From Selaginella moellendorffii (taxonomy: Eukaryota > Streptophyta > Lycopodiopsida > Selaginellales > Selaginellaceae): a DNA stretch of 42,667 bases. Each line of letters starts with the position of its first letter. Position 1 is the stretch's first letter. The notes below the pieces were generated by a model. The model saw only the letters and a list, made by a program, of their open reading frames with translations, was not told the DNA's origin and did no database searches. The position numbers were made by a program, and so were the translations under genes. The stretch spans positions 1,172,997 to 1,215,663 of the forward strand of contig NW_003314295.1 in the NCBI RefSeq assembly GCF_000143415.4. The letters run 5' to 3'. Positions 11,584 through 20,281 of the stretch are shown here, piece by piece.

Positions 11584-14500
11584 ATGGACGATTTCGAGAA
11601 GGCAATCTTTTTCAGCTTCAATCCCACCGTGGACGCCAATCTCAAGGCGCAGGCGACGGCGTTCGTCCAGCAGGCCAAGCAATCGCCGACGATAATCCAG
11701 GCCTGCGTCGAGAAGCTCCGCTACTCGCAGTACGCCGAGGTCCAATTCTGGTGCCTCCAGGCGCTGGAGGAGATCGTCAAGCAGCGCTACTCTTCCCTCG
11801 CATCGCAGCAGCGCCACCTCATCCGATCGTCTCTCCTGGCGGCGGTGTGCTTCTACGATCGCGACGCCAGCAGCGCTCCAGCGGCGCCGCCCTTCATCCG
11901 CAACAAGCTGGCCCAGGTGGTGGTGCTCCTCCTCTGCATCGAGTATCCATCCCAGTGGCCGGGGGCGTTCGTGGAGCTCATCTCCTTCCTCTCCAAGGGA
12001 CCGATGGTGGTGGACATGTTTTGCCGGATCCTCATCGCCCTCGACGAGGAAGTGATCAGCCTCGAGTTCCAGCGATCGCCGGCGGAGCTGGCCCTCGCCA
12101 CCCGGATCAAGGACGCGATGCGGCAGCAGTGCATCGGCCAGATCGCGGCGGCGTGGTACAATCTGGTGGCGGTGTACAGGTCCGCTAGGCCCGACCTCGC
12201 GGCTCTGGTGCTCGAGACGATGCAAAGGTATGTTTCCTGGATCGACATTGGATTGGTGGCGAACGAGAGCTTTATCCCACTCATGCTGGAGATCCTCGTC
12301 TCGCCGCAGGAGAACCGGGGGCTCCGTGGTGCCGCCGCGGATTGCTTGCTGGCCGTGGTGTCCAAGAGGATGGATTCGTCGGCCAAGCTTGCGCTCCTGC
12401 GCCAGCTCCGTTTGGGACCAGTTTGCGCGAGGTTGACGAGCGCCGAGGATGGCGAGTTTGGGAGCAAACTTAGCGCTCTTCTCACTGGGTTTGCTGCGGA
12501 GATTTTGGAGTGTGGGAAGGAGCGTGACACGGGCGACATGCTAGACGAGATCCTTCCATCGGTTTTCTACTTCATGCAGCACGGTGACGAGGATATATCT
12601 TCGACGACGTTCCTGTTTCTCAGCAACTTTGTCAAGTCGGCCACCGGGAAGCAGGCTACTCACTTGAGGCACATATTGGAGCTCATTCGGTACAGGATGC
12701 GGTACAGTGCCGACATGAAGGATGCTCTGGATGTTTTTGACCGGGAGGGGGAGGAGGAGGAGGAGAGGATGGACGAGTACCGGAAGGAGCTCCTCGTTTT
12801 GTTCCGTAGCGTCTACCGAGTTGCTCCGGAGGTGACAACTTCGTTCGTCAAGGGTGTGCTAGTTTCGATTCTGGGAAGCTCCGGGACGCCGTTTGAGGAG
12901 GTTGAAGCCGGGTTCACGCTGCTGTATTGCCTCGGGGAAGGCGTTCCTGAGAGTAGTTTGAAGGCGGACAGTGGAGACTTGCCGGAGATGCTCGGGGCGA
13001 TTTTGACAATGACTGTTCCCCGCACGTCGCACCGGGCAGTGGCGATCGTTTTTCTGGAAACAGTCATCAGATACGTAAAGTTTGTACAGCACCACGAGGC
13101 GTACGTTCCTGCTGTTCTTGGGGCGTTTCTGGATGGCAGAGGGATTCACCACCCGAATCCTAATGTCAGCTCCAAAGCAGGTTATTTATTTTCGAGGCTG
13201 GTGAGAACTCTTCGGTTGCAGTTGCTTCCTTATGTCGACAGCATCCTACAGGTGTGTTTCTTTTCTTTCATTGAACTCTCTTCTTCTTTTCGATTTTTAC
13301 TCGTTTTTTCGTGTTTCTTTTGCAGAGTTTGCAAGACACCTTGTGCATTTCGGCAAAAAAATCATCTCCAGAAGAGAAATTTTACACTTTCGAGGTATTT
13401 TATACGAAAACGCTTGAGGTAGCTTGATATGTGCCTTTCAGGCTGTTGGCTTTCTTATTGGAGCGGAGGATTTACCGCGTGATAAACAAGAAAAATATCT
13501 CTCGGCCGTTCTTCTTCCCCTCTACCAACTGGTAACACGTTCTTTTCAAAACGAGCATGAGTTTGAAAATTCTTCCAGGTTGAGTCTACATTGGCAAGCA
13601 AGGTCTCCTATGCCGATGGTAATCAGGCTGCCACCGTCGCACTTCTGCAGCAAATCGTGCTGGCTATCAATCACTTTAGCAAAGTGAGTGCGATTTGCAT
13701 TCGACCTAGGGACTTACCGCGGTCTTTCAGGGTTTTGGAGAGCAGCTGCTTGTGAATAGTCGTCCAGAACTTGGGAACACGTTCAAACAGGTTGGTTCAT
13801 TGTCAATTGTCATTTTTCTCTTATCTAATTGATGTGTTTGATATTTAGTCCGTGGACGTCGTGTTGAGAATTCTTCTCGCGTATCCCAGAGTTGATGCTC
13901 TCAGAAGCAAGGTAAAAATGAAACGAGCATTTTCACCTCTATCCTGTGACATTCTTTCAGGTTATTTCCTTTCTTCACCGGATGGTAGACATTCTTGGTA
14001 GTTCAGTATTCCCTATTTTGCCAACTGCGATACGGCAGCTGCTCTTGCAAAGCGAGGTAACTATTTTGTATTATTTTTTCTCTAGAAGTGATATCAAAAG
14101 GTTTCTTTTCAGTCCAAAGATTTGGTGGAGTTCATCCAGCTGCTTAACCAACTCATAAACAAATTCAAATCTGCTATGAACACAATCATTCAGGAGATTT
14201 TTCCTTCAGTCGTAGATCGGGTATTTTTTCTTCTTCCAAAGGGCTCTATTCCGGAGAATGTTGTCAGCAATACCGAGGTATGCATTATTGTTTTCCGAGA
14301 TTTTCGACTAATCGACGATCTTCTTTAGGAGATGCGCGAGCTTCAAGAGCTACAAAAGGCATTTTTTAACTTTTTGCATGCGGTTACGTCGAACGACCTT
14401 TCTTCGGTGCTCCGTTTCCAAACCGGTGGAAGGCTCAATGAGATCATCCTACTTTTGTTAGACAGTAGTTGCGGCCACAAGGACATACTTGTGAGAAAGG

Positions 14501-15124
14501 TATGTCCTTTTGTCATCTGTCATCTATGCTGCTCACGAGCTCGTTAGCAATGCAGATTTGCGTACAAGTCTTATCTAGATTGGCGTTGGACTGGTGCGGT
14601 ACCAGCACAGTTGTGGAACAGGTGATAAAACCTTTCCACTGTGATAACACGAATGTTCTCAAAGTCGTGCATTTATGCAGGTTCCTGGATTCCACCGGTT
14701 CGTGATTGACAGGTTTGCCGCAGATTGCTGCATCCGAAGTATTCTGCAGGCTTCGTTCAACCTCAACGATGCCAATACGGTAGCTGCATTTACTTCGCAC
14801 TGATTCCCATGCGTTTGATCGTTTTCTAAATTCGTTTCCAGGTGTCCTTGCTCAATGAGATTGCATCCGCGCAGAAGACTTTGTATGAGAGGTGTGGCGA
14901 AGACTTTTTGATACAGATGGCAACCAAAGTCCTCCCGGCTGTTCGCTGTCCGCCGAACATGGCCGAGGAGTATTGCTTGCACATTCAGGTAGAGCGCTGT
15001 GCGAGTGTGTGTTTTTAAATTCTTCTTGCGGTTGTTACAGCGATCGGATCCCAAGGTCTTGAAAACGTTCTACAGGAACTTTGCGGAGAAGCTCCGCTTC
15101 CAATACAACTCCGGCAACCAATAG
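11584..15124 (+). CDS. PSD: Exportin-T (tRNA export receptor, PAUSED orthologue), 13 exons, 960 aa
   Basis: Importin-beta/exportin family receptor that carries mature tRNA out of the nucleus with RanGTP; in Arabidopsis this is PAUSED. The N-terminus (MDDFEKAIFFSF...) and C-terminal blocks such as VPGFHRFVID and AQKTLYERCGEDFL follow plant PAUSED as I recall it, and 960 aa is close to its roughly 990 aa. Exons: 11584-13251, 13326-13394, 13442-13531, 13579-13683, 13731-13790, 13849-13911, 13961-14056, 14113-14277, 14329-14499, 14556-14621, 14681-14779, 14842-14988, 15041-15124. All 12 introns are GT-AG, 47-74 bp, and all are phase 0; the exon sum is 2883 bases. The N-terminal 556 codons are uninterrupted and cover the Ran-binding HEAT repeats. 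The first ATG of the conserved N-terminus was chosen. A likely AATAAA signal lies at 15149-15154. The gene is tail-to-tail with zeta-COP, 127 bp apart. Confidence 0.93.
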
Positions 15125-15148
15125 CACGTCTAACAGTTTTGATTGAGA

Positions 15149-15154
15149 AATAAA
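15149..15154 (+). terminator. Likely polyadenylation signal of exportin-T
   Basis: A canonical AATAAA lies 25 bases after the TAG stop, within a short A-rich stretch before the convergent zeta-COP gene. It is assigned by position only. Confidence 0.5.
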
Positions 15155-15251
15155 AAAGAATGGCTATTTTATAGAACGATTGATTCTTGCAAGCTTAAGT
15201 TACCCGAACTAATGCTTGGATTCCATAATGGAAGCAATCGAAAGAAACAAT

Positions 15252-16108
15252 TCACTTGAGAAGAGATCTCGTTAGATGTTCCTTGGCTGTAGCAAGTGCT
15301 TGAGAAAACGTCTGGAAAAGAAATCAAAAGTGAGGACAGTGGCAAAGGGAATTGTTAGAATCACCTGTTCTGAGAATGGGACGTCGGACTCCGCGCCGCG
15401 CATGGCTACCTTTGAAGCTATGCTGTTGGCATCAGTCTCCAAAATGGTGCTGGTTATACAACAAGAACAAAACAACGCCAGCATGAGAATGAGAGAAACA
15501 AAACGAAGGAAAAAAGGAGACTCACCCTCCATCGACAATCTCGTCCAAGCACAAAAGGATCAAATCCAGGTTCTCCAGGACCGTCTTCTTGTCCACATTG
15601 CCTCTACACGCGATCGAAGCCTCGTTTCAAGGTGTAGCAATGGCGGAAGAACTCACCTGAGTAGAATCGACACCGCGTCGAAAAACGCTTGAAGAACAGT
15701 CGCGAGGATGAGCTCGTTCTCGTCCTCCCTGCCAGTCACGTAGAAGTAGAGGTCGGCCACGAACTTAAACACCACGACATGGCCCTCGTACAAGCCAATC
15801 TCCGCTGCGAAAGGGAGAAGTCTGAGAAAAGGAAAAACTCGGCCTAGTTTTCTCTATTTGCTCACCTTCCTGGCGGGCGTTCATGCGCTGCGTCTTGGTG
15901 AAGACCGACTTCTCGAACGTGAGCTTGGCCGCGTTGTTGGGCCAATAGTCGCTGTAGTACTTGACGGCCACGCGCTTGCCCTCGTCGTCCAGCAGCAGTA
16001 TGTTGCTCACGAACGGATCCAGCAGCTGTGCGCGAGGGTTTGGAGGAGAATCAGTCAGATCTGGAGAGCAGGGAGCAAGATCAAGATCACAGAGCATACC
16101 TCTCCCAT
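15252..16108 (-). CDS. Coatomer subunit zeta (COPI coat), 6 exons, 179 aa
   Basis: Small adaptor-like subunit of the COPI coat, which pairs with gamma-COP in Golgi-to-ER and intra-Golgi vesicle formation. The spliced protein reads [20 protein letters not shown], then [68 protein letters not shown]. This follows plant zeta-COP throughout, and 179 aa matches the usual 177 or so. Exons in transcription order: 16108-16100, 16025-15866, 15804-15657, 15603-15526, 15449-15365, 15311-15252. The coding sum is 540 bases. Introns are 53-76 bp and GT-AG. At the third intron the acceptor before AGGCAATG keeps the conserved LLRGNVD, whereas one two bases further on breaks the frame. The first exon carries only nine coding bases (M-G-E). 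Divergent from GT92-A with 416 bp between start codons. Confidence 0.92.
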
Positions 16109-16133
16109 TTGCGCAGCGAAGACGATCCACTAA

Positions 16134-16142
16134 AAACCCTAA
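16134..16142 (-). promoter_or_regulatory. Telo-box-like element in the zeta-COP leader
   Basis: AAACCCTAA on the plus strand, that is TTAGGGTTT in the sense strand, lies 26 bases upstream of the zeta-COP start codon. Telo-boxes (AAACCCTAA) are known plant promoter or leader elements of growth and translation genes. Similar motifs occur at several other gene starts in this window. Confidence 0.45.
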
Positions 16143-16402
16143 AGCCCAAAAAACGAATATGCCTCTCCTTGGCATATACCGCTCAGGAATATTCAGTCTC
16201 TTGCCCCTTCAAGCATATTCTGTCTCCTCAAAAAGCACATTCCGTTTGTTTTTATTAATCTCTTGACCAAAACGATGTGAGAATTTTCTAACACTTTTTC
16301 GAGTGTGCGCACGTCAACATTGGTGCGTGGGGCTCCTTAGAGTGGGGCGGGGTATATTCCATGCCTTGCGTCCCAAGGGAGAGAGATAGCGCTTGCCTTG
16401 CC

Positions 16403-16528
16403 ATGGATGACTTCTCCTCCTCGCGCAATGCGTGGAAGGGAAAGAAGAGCAGCGCGGGGATTTCGATCGCGACGCAGCGGGAGCGGAGAAGCGAGGGCGA
16501 GGACGAATTTGGCATAATTGGATCATGA
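16403..16528 (+). promoter_or_regulatory. Upstream ORF (41 codons) whose stop overlaps the GT92-A start
   Basis: An ATG at 16403 in good context (GCCATGGA) opens a 41-codon frame. It ends at TGA 16526-16528, overlapping the ATG at 16525-16527 as ATGA. If transcription starts upstream of 16403, this uORF would influence initiation at 16525 or the alternative in-frame start at 16432. Whether the mRNA includes it cannot be told from sequence. Confidence 0.35.
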
Positions 16529-18240
16529 AGAGCAGGGGAGGGCATAGCACCTGGCGGAAGATCGTCTATGGCGGAGTCTTGGCGCTGGCCATCATCGCGC
16601 TGCTGGCAATGCGCCCGGGATCGGAATCACGCGACGTTGGTGAGTTCCTCCCTCGGGAGATTAGAGGTGAAGCCAACAGGGTTGTCAAAGAGATCGTGGA
16701 GGAGAGCCACGCGATCAACAGTAAAATTGACCATATCGTGTCTCTCCCAGACAACGAATTCCTCTTCATTGTCTCGAGATCCTCGGCGCGAGATGAGAGG
16801 ATCGTCAAGGACCTCGCAAAGGGTCACTGTTACTTGAGATTCCCGTCGGGACCGAGGCCCATCGCCGCGAGGATTGTGGACAATCTTCGCGGCGATGGCG
16901 GGAGGAGGATGATCCGGTGCCGAGCAATCGACCAGCAGCTCCCATTGCAATCCCCGCTGGTCGCCACCGCCCAGATTCAATCCAGCGACGGCAAGATCAC
17001 TCTCGGGAGCCGTGGCCGATCGCTGGAGCTCGTGAATTGGAACAGGATCGTCTTTGCGGCGCTGGCCAGGGAAGAAGATCTTGTGCTCTTCACAAAGGGA
17101 ATTTTCTCGGTGAAGAAGGAGACTCCCCCAAAGCGCGCGAGATGCGTCTTCTACACGGACAATGGCGTCGCGGTCACATACACTCGCGTGCTCGGGCTCG
17201 CTCAAGAGATTATTCGCTGCGAATATCCGCCGGGACAGGGAAGATCTAGGGGCAGCCTGGTGTCGGTGGTTCCAGGAGAAGGTACAGGGGGCGACGCCGC
17301 GGCGCCGTCGGTGGCGGTCTACGGCGGCGCCGCCAGGGAGGGGCAAAGTGCCCGGCCCCGGCATTTGCTATGCGCGTGCACGATGGTCCACAACGCCGCC
17401 AAGTTCCTGCGCGAGTGGATGCTCTACCACTCGCGCCTTGGGATCGAGAAATTCGTTCTCTACGACAACAACAGCGAGGACGGGCTCGAGGAGGCGGCGG
17501 CGGAACTGCGGAATCGCGATGGATTGGCGGTGGAAATCGTGCCCTGGCCGTGGATCAAGAGCCAGGAAGCCGGCTTCTCGCACTGCGCCGCCAGCCGCAG
17601 GGACGAATGCCAGTGGATGGCATTTGTGGACGTGGACGAGTTCCTCTTCCCCAAGCTCTGGCTACATTCCGGCGCCAAATCCACAAACGCAACCGGGACC
17701 GTCGGATCGTCCCCTCTAGCGCGGGCGATCGCCGCCGCCACCCGGAATCGCTCGCAGATGGTCGGCCAGATCTCCTTCCACTGCCGCGATTTCGGGCCAT
17801 CCGGGCAGGCCACGCATCCAACGGCGGGGGTCACGCAGGGGTACACGTGTCGTGTGGTCAAGGAGCAGCGCCACAAGTCACTAGTCCGGCTGGAGGCCGT
17901 TGACCGGGGACTGGTCAACGTGGTCCACCACTTCACGCTGGGTCAACGCTACGCGACCGCGAGGATGCCGTCGTGGAAGGGCGTGGTCAACCACTACAAG
18001 TTCCAGGCGTGGGACGAGTTCAAGCAGAAGTTTGAGAGGCGGGTGTCGGCGTACGTGAGCGATTGGAAGGAGGAGCGCAACATCAAGTCGCAGGATCGAA
18101 CGCCCGGGCTGGGGAGCAAGGCGGACAAGCCCGCCGACTGGGAGCGCCGCTTCTGCGAGGTCCAAGACACCGGGCTCCGGGATTACATTCTCAAAACCAT
18201 GGCTTCTCCGGACAAGTTGGAGCTTCCCTGGCAGTCGTAG
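16525..18240 (+). CDS. GT92 (DUF23) family glycosyltransferase A, single exon, 571 aa
   Basis: Golgi-type type II membrane glycosyltransferase of CAZy family GT92, the family of the plant beta-1,4-galactan synthases GALS1-3. The sequence is nearer the other plant DUF23 group, whose substrates are not known to me. A short basic N-terminus is followed by one hydrophobic segment (about residues 15-30) and a stem. The catalytic domain runs from about residue 280 to 540, with CACTMVHNAAKFLREW, LYDNNSEDG, WIKSQEAGFSHCA, the acidic metal-binding-type DVDEF (about residue 368), and late blocks GVVNHYKFQAWDEF and YVSDWK. The ATG at 16525 places the membrane anchor near the N-terminus as in paralogue B; an in-frame ATG at 16432 would add 31 residues. 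There are no introns, unlike paralogue B. GC-rich throughout. Confidence 0.88.
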   Translation: MKSRGGHSTWRKIVYGGVLALAIIALLAMRPGSESRDVGEFLPREIRGEANRVVKEIVEESHAINSKIDHIVSLPDNEFLFIVSRSSARDERIVKDLAKGHCYLRFPSGPRPIAARIVDNLRGDGGRRMIRCRAIDQQLPLQSPLVATAQIQSSDGKITLGSRGRSLELVNWNRIVFAALAREEDLVLFTKGIFSVKKETPPKRARCVFYTDNGVAVTYTRVLGLAQEIIRCEYPPGQGRSRGSLVSVVPGEGTGGDAAAPSVAVYGGAAREGQSARPRHLLCACTMVHNAAKFLREWMLYHSRLGIEKFVLYDNNSEDGLEEAAAELRNRDGLAVEIVPWPWIKSQEAGFSHCAASRRDECQWMAFVDVDEFLFPKLWLHSGAKSTNATGTVGSSPLARAIAAATRNRSQMVGQISFHCRDFGPSGQATHPTAGVTQGYTCRVVKEQRHKSLVRLEAVDRGLVNVVHHFTLGQRYATARMPSWKGVVNHYKFQAWDEFKQKFERRVSAYVSDWKEERNIKSQDRTPGLGSKADKPADWERRFCEVQDTGLRDYILKTMASPDKLELPWQS

Positions 18241-19275
18241 TGAAGAGATGGTTTCTACTATAGGCTTTTGACACATTCTATACCATCGCCCGAGAAACCC
18301 GTGAGACGAGCTTGACTCCTTGCTTGATGCGCCAGTACAGTCGGTTGGGTGGTCGAATCGCGATTTTGAAAGTTTACTTTTTGGGTTGAAGTTCTCATCA
18401 TTCAAGCGGTTGCGCAGTCGTTTCGTCATGCATCTCGGAAAACACTGCCCCCCTCGAGCACTGCAAAGCATATTTCGGCCAACGTAACGATACGTGCTTT
18501 CGTTTTCAGTTTTCCACACAATGAGCTCCATTATTTTTAGCTTGGACGAGGGACCAAATCGATCGTGACCGATCGTGATGAGCACCATCTCGATCGTATC
18601 GGGCAGAAAAAGCCGACTCGCAAGCGAAGAATCGTTCGCACTCAGAGGCGGACGATCTCGAAGGCTTCGACAGCCTCGGCGATAGCGAGCTGGAAACGTA
18701 GCGAGAAAACCAGCTTGGAGCTCTACAAATCGACTCAAGCTCTTCTTGAGCTAAGGCTGTCATTCACATTCAAGCTTTAGTTTTACCTCTCTCTCTCTCT
18801 CTCTCTCTCCGTTTTCGTTTGTTCGAAAGTTTAGCAAAGAGAATTTCCCTGGTGAAGTAGCCCACTTGCATCTGCGCAGCACTAGTGGAACCCGACTGCT
18901 CCAGTATAATCCGTGAGACTCTGACGGGAACAGCTTCCCTGTGCAAAAGACACAGTCCCATACCTAGCAATGCGTGAAAAGGAAGTAAGAATCCATAAGA
19001 ACCACAACTTGTGACATGTTGTCGATTAGCGAAGATTTGAGTCAGTGCGATCATCTATGGTTTACGCTTTGTCTTCCAGGCAAACATCCGTTAGGAAAAA
19101 CGAAAAGAAGTCCACAGTACCTGGAACTTAATAAATCCTTCCTAAGGAGCTGGCAGCTTCCGGTGCCGCCATGACGAAAACTATCAAGGTGGCCATCACA
19201 AGAGATCAAAACTTAGAAAAAATGGACGTGTCGACAGATCAAAGAAAAAGAATGTAAAATTGATCTCAAGCTCGA
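18241..19275. other. Intergenic stretch with (CT)n microsatellite and an unassigned coding-like patch
   Basis: This region starts with the 3' flank of GT92-A. A perfect (CT)n run of about 23 bases lies at 18787-18809. On the minus strand at about 19210-18830, open segments are separated by plausible GT...AG pairs, for example the segment ending TTCCAG|GTACTG near 19121. One segment (about 18840-18945) reads as EAVPVRVSRIILEQSGSTSA. I do not recognise the protein and cannot assemble a complete frame with a start and stop. It could be a small unknown gene, a remnant, or chance. Confidence 0.3.
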
Positions 19276-19832
19276 TCATTCGTTCTTCCTGGCTCGAGTG
19301 GAAGGATCTTCGGCACTCTCGACGAACATCATAAACAAGTAGCCAGCACACCACAGAGCGATGAATCGAAACGGGATCCAGTAAACGCAGCCAAGCAAGC
19401 TCAAAATGGAACCAAAGTACTGCGGATCCCGCAAGTATCCGAATGGAAACTTGTCTACCCAGGGAATGCTCTTGCCGAAGCGCACGCCATAGTAGACTCC
19501 ATCCTCGCCAAGCAGCTGATAAACCCTGAAACCATCAATCGACACCGACAGTGAGCAAAATCTTCCCAAATCTTTCAAGATACACACCTGATGTTCAATG
19601 CCTGACCCACAGCGATGGGAATCCACACCCACAGCGGCGGCCAAACAGAGAAATCAGCGACGGATGCCAGCGCCAGGAACTGCACAGCCTTCATTGCCGT
19701 GGACGCGAGCGCCATCGCATGGCACGGATCTGCTCCACCGCACAGGCGCGTCCATAGCGAGGGCCGCATCCAGAGAAGCGCGTAGAATGGGAAGGGCAGC
19801 AGCACTCCCGCTGAGACCAATATCGCTTCCAT
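19276..19832 (-). CDS. PLMT: Phosphatidyl-N-methylethanolamine N-methyltransferase (PLMT), 2 exons, 164 aa
   Basis: Integral ER-membrane methyltransferase that uses S-adenosylmethionine to convert phosphatidyl-N-methylethanolamine through the dimethyl form to phosphatidylcholine. Exon 1 is 19832-19588 and exon 2 is 19525-19276, with a 62-bp GT-AG intron (phase 2). The coding sum is 495 bases. The product is 164 aa, the length I recall for Arabidopsis PLMT, and aligns along its whole length: GVLLPFPFYALLW at the start, then VYQLLGEDGVYYGVRFGK, IPWVDKFPFGYLRDPQY and ending MMFVESAEDP. RDPQY, preceded by the glycine-bearing GVRFGK, and the C-terminal E-x-x-EDP belong to the phospholipid-methyltransferase signature. 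At least three hydrophobic segments are visible. It sits between the two convergent GT92 paralogues. A telo-box-like AACCCTAAA lies 12 bases upstream of the ATG. Confidence 0.93.
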
Positions 19833-19843
19833 TGCTTCCTAAG

Positions 19844-19852
19844 AACCCTAAA
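19844..19852 (-). promoter_or_regulatory. Telo-box-like element in the PLMT leader
   Basis: AACCCTAAA on the plus strand (TTTAGGGTT in the gene's sense strand) lies 12 bases upstream of the PLMT ATG, in the same sense orientation as at zeta-COP. Confidence 0.4.
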
Positions 19853-20041
19853 CCTCTGTGCGGCTGCCACGTGTAAAGGGCAAATTAACAAAGGACAAAC
19901 ACGAGCATATTCCTTAATTTGAATTTGTTCTAACGCAAAATTAGATCTGGCATGAACTTTTCACCATTTTAGTATCGACAACTGGGAAGATCAGTGACAG
20001 TTACCTTTGTTGGTTGACAGGCATTGTCTCCGCAATCAATT

Positions 20042-20232
20042 CCCAGTTTGATCGTTCGCAACTTCTCTTCGCTGAGCAAATGTTGTCGCTCTCAAGCTTG
20101 CTTCCCCCAAAATGTCGCGGTTGAATACCCAGTTCGATCGTTCGCAACTTCTCTTCACTGAGCAGACGTTGTCGCTATCAAGCTGTTCGTTTTCGCTGCT
20201 TCCACCAAAAACATGTCGCGGTTGTTCTGTCG
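20042..20232 (+). repeat. Two-copy tandem duplication, period about 86 bp
   Basis: Copy 1 starts CCCAGTTTGATCGTTCGCAA at 20042. Copy 2 starts CCCAGTTCGATCGTTCGCAA at 20128. Both contain CTTCTCTTC(G/A)CTGAGCA, GTTGTCGCT and a terminal ATGTCGCGGTTG. Copy 2 has a small insertion. It lies in the 450 bp between the PLMT start and the GT92-B stop; nothing else is evident there. Confidence 0.75.
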
Positions 20233-20281
20233 ATCCGTGGGTGAGAATTGACAGCAAAATTACCTCCACGAGAGGAGCTTG

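Noticed and set aside
11066-12539. Long minus-strand frames (up to 287 codons) opposite exportin-T
   Set aside because: They are antisense shadows of a GC-rich, strongly conserved exportin-T exon and include a poly-Glu run from the CT tract.
16620-16680. A 40-base GT...AG intron candidate in GT92-A at the position of the GT92-B intron
   Set aside because: It is shorter than any other intron here and its removal breaks the reading frame.
17881-18738. 285-codon minus-strand frame over the GT92-A 3' end
   Set aside because: It overlaps the conserved GT92 coding sequence in antisense, has no domain and is explained by GC-rich codon use.
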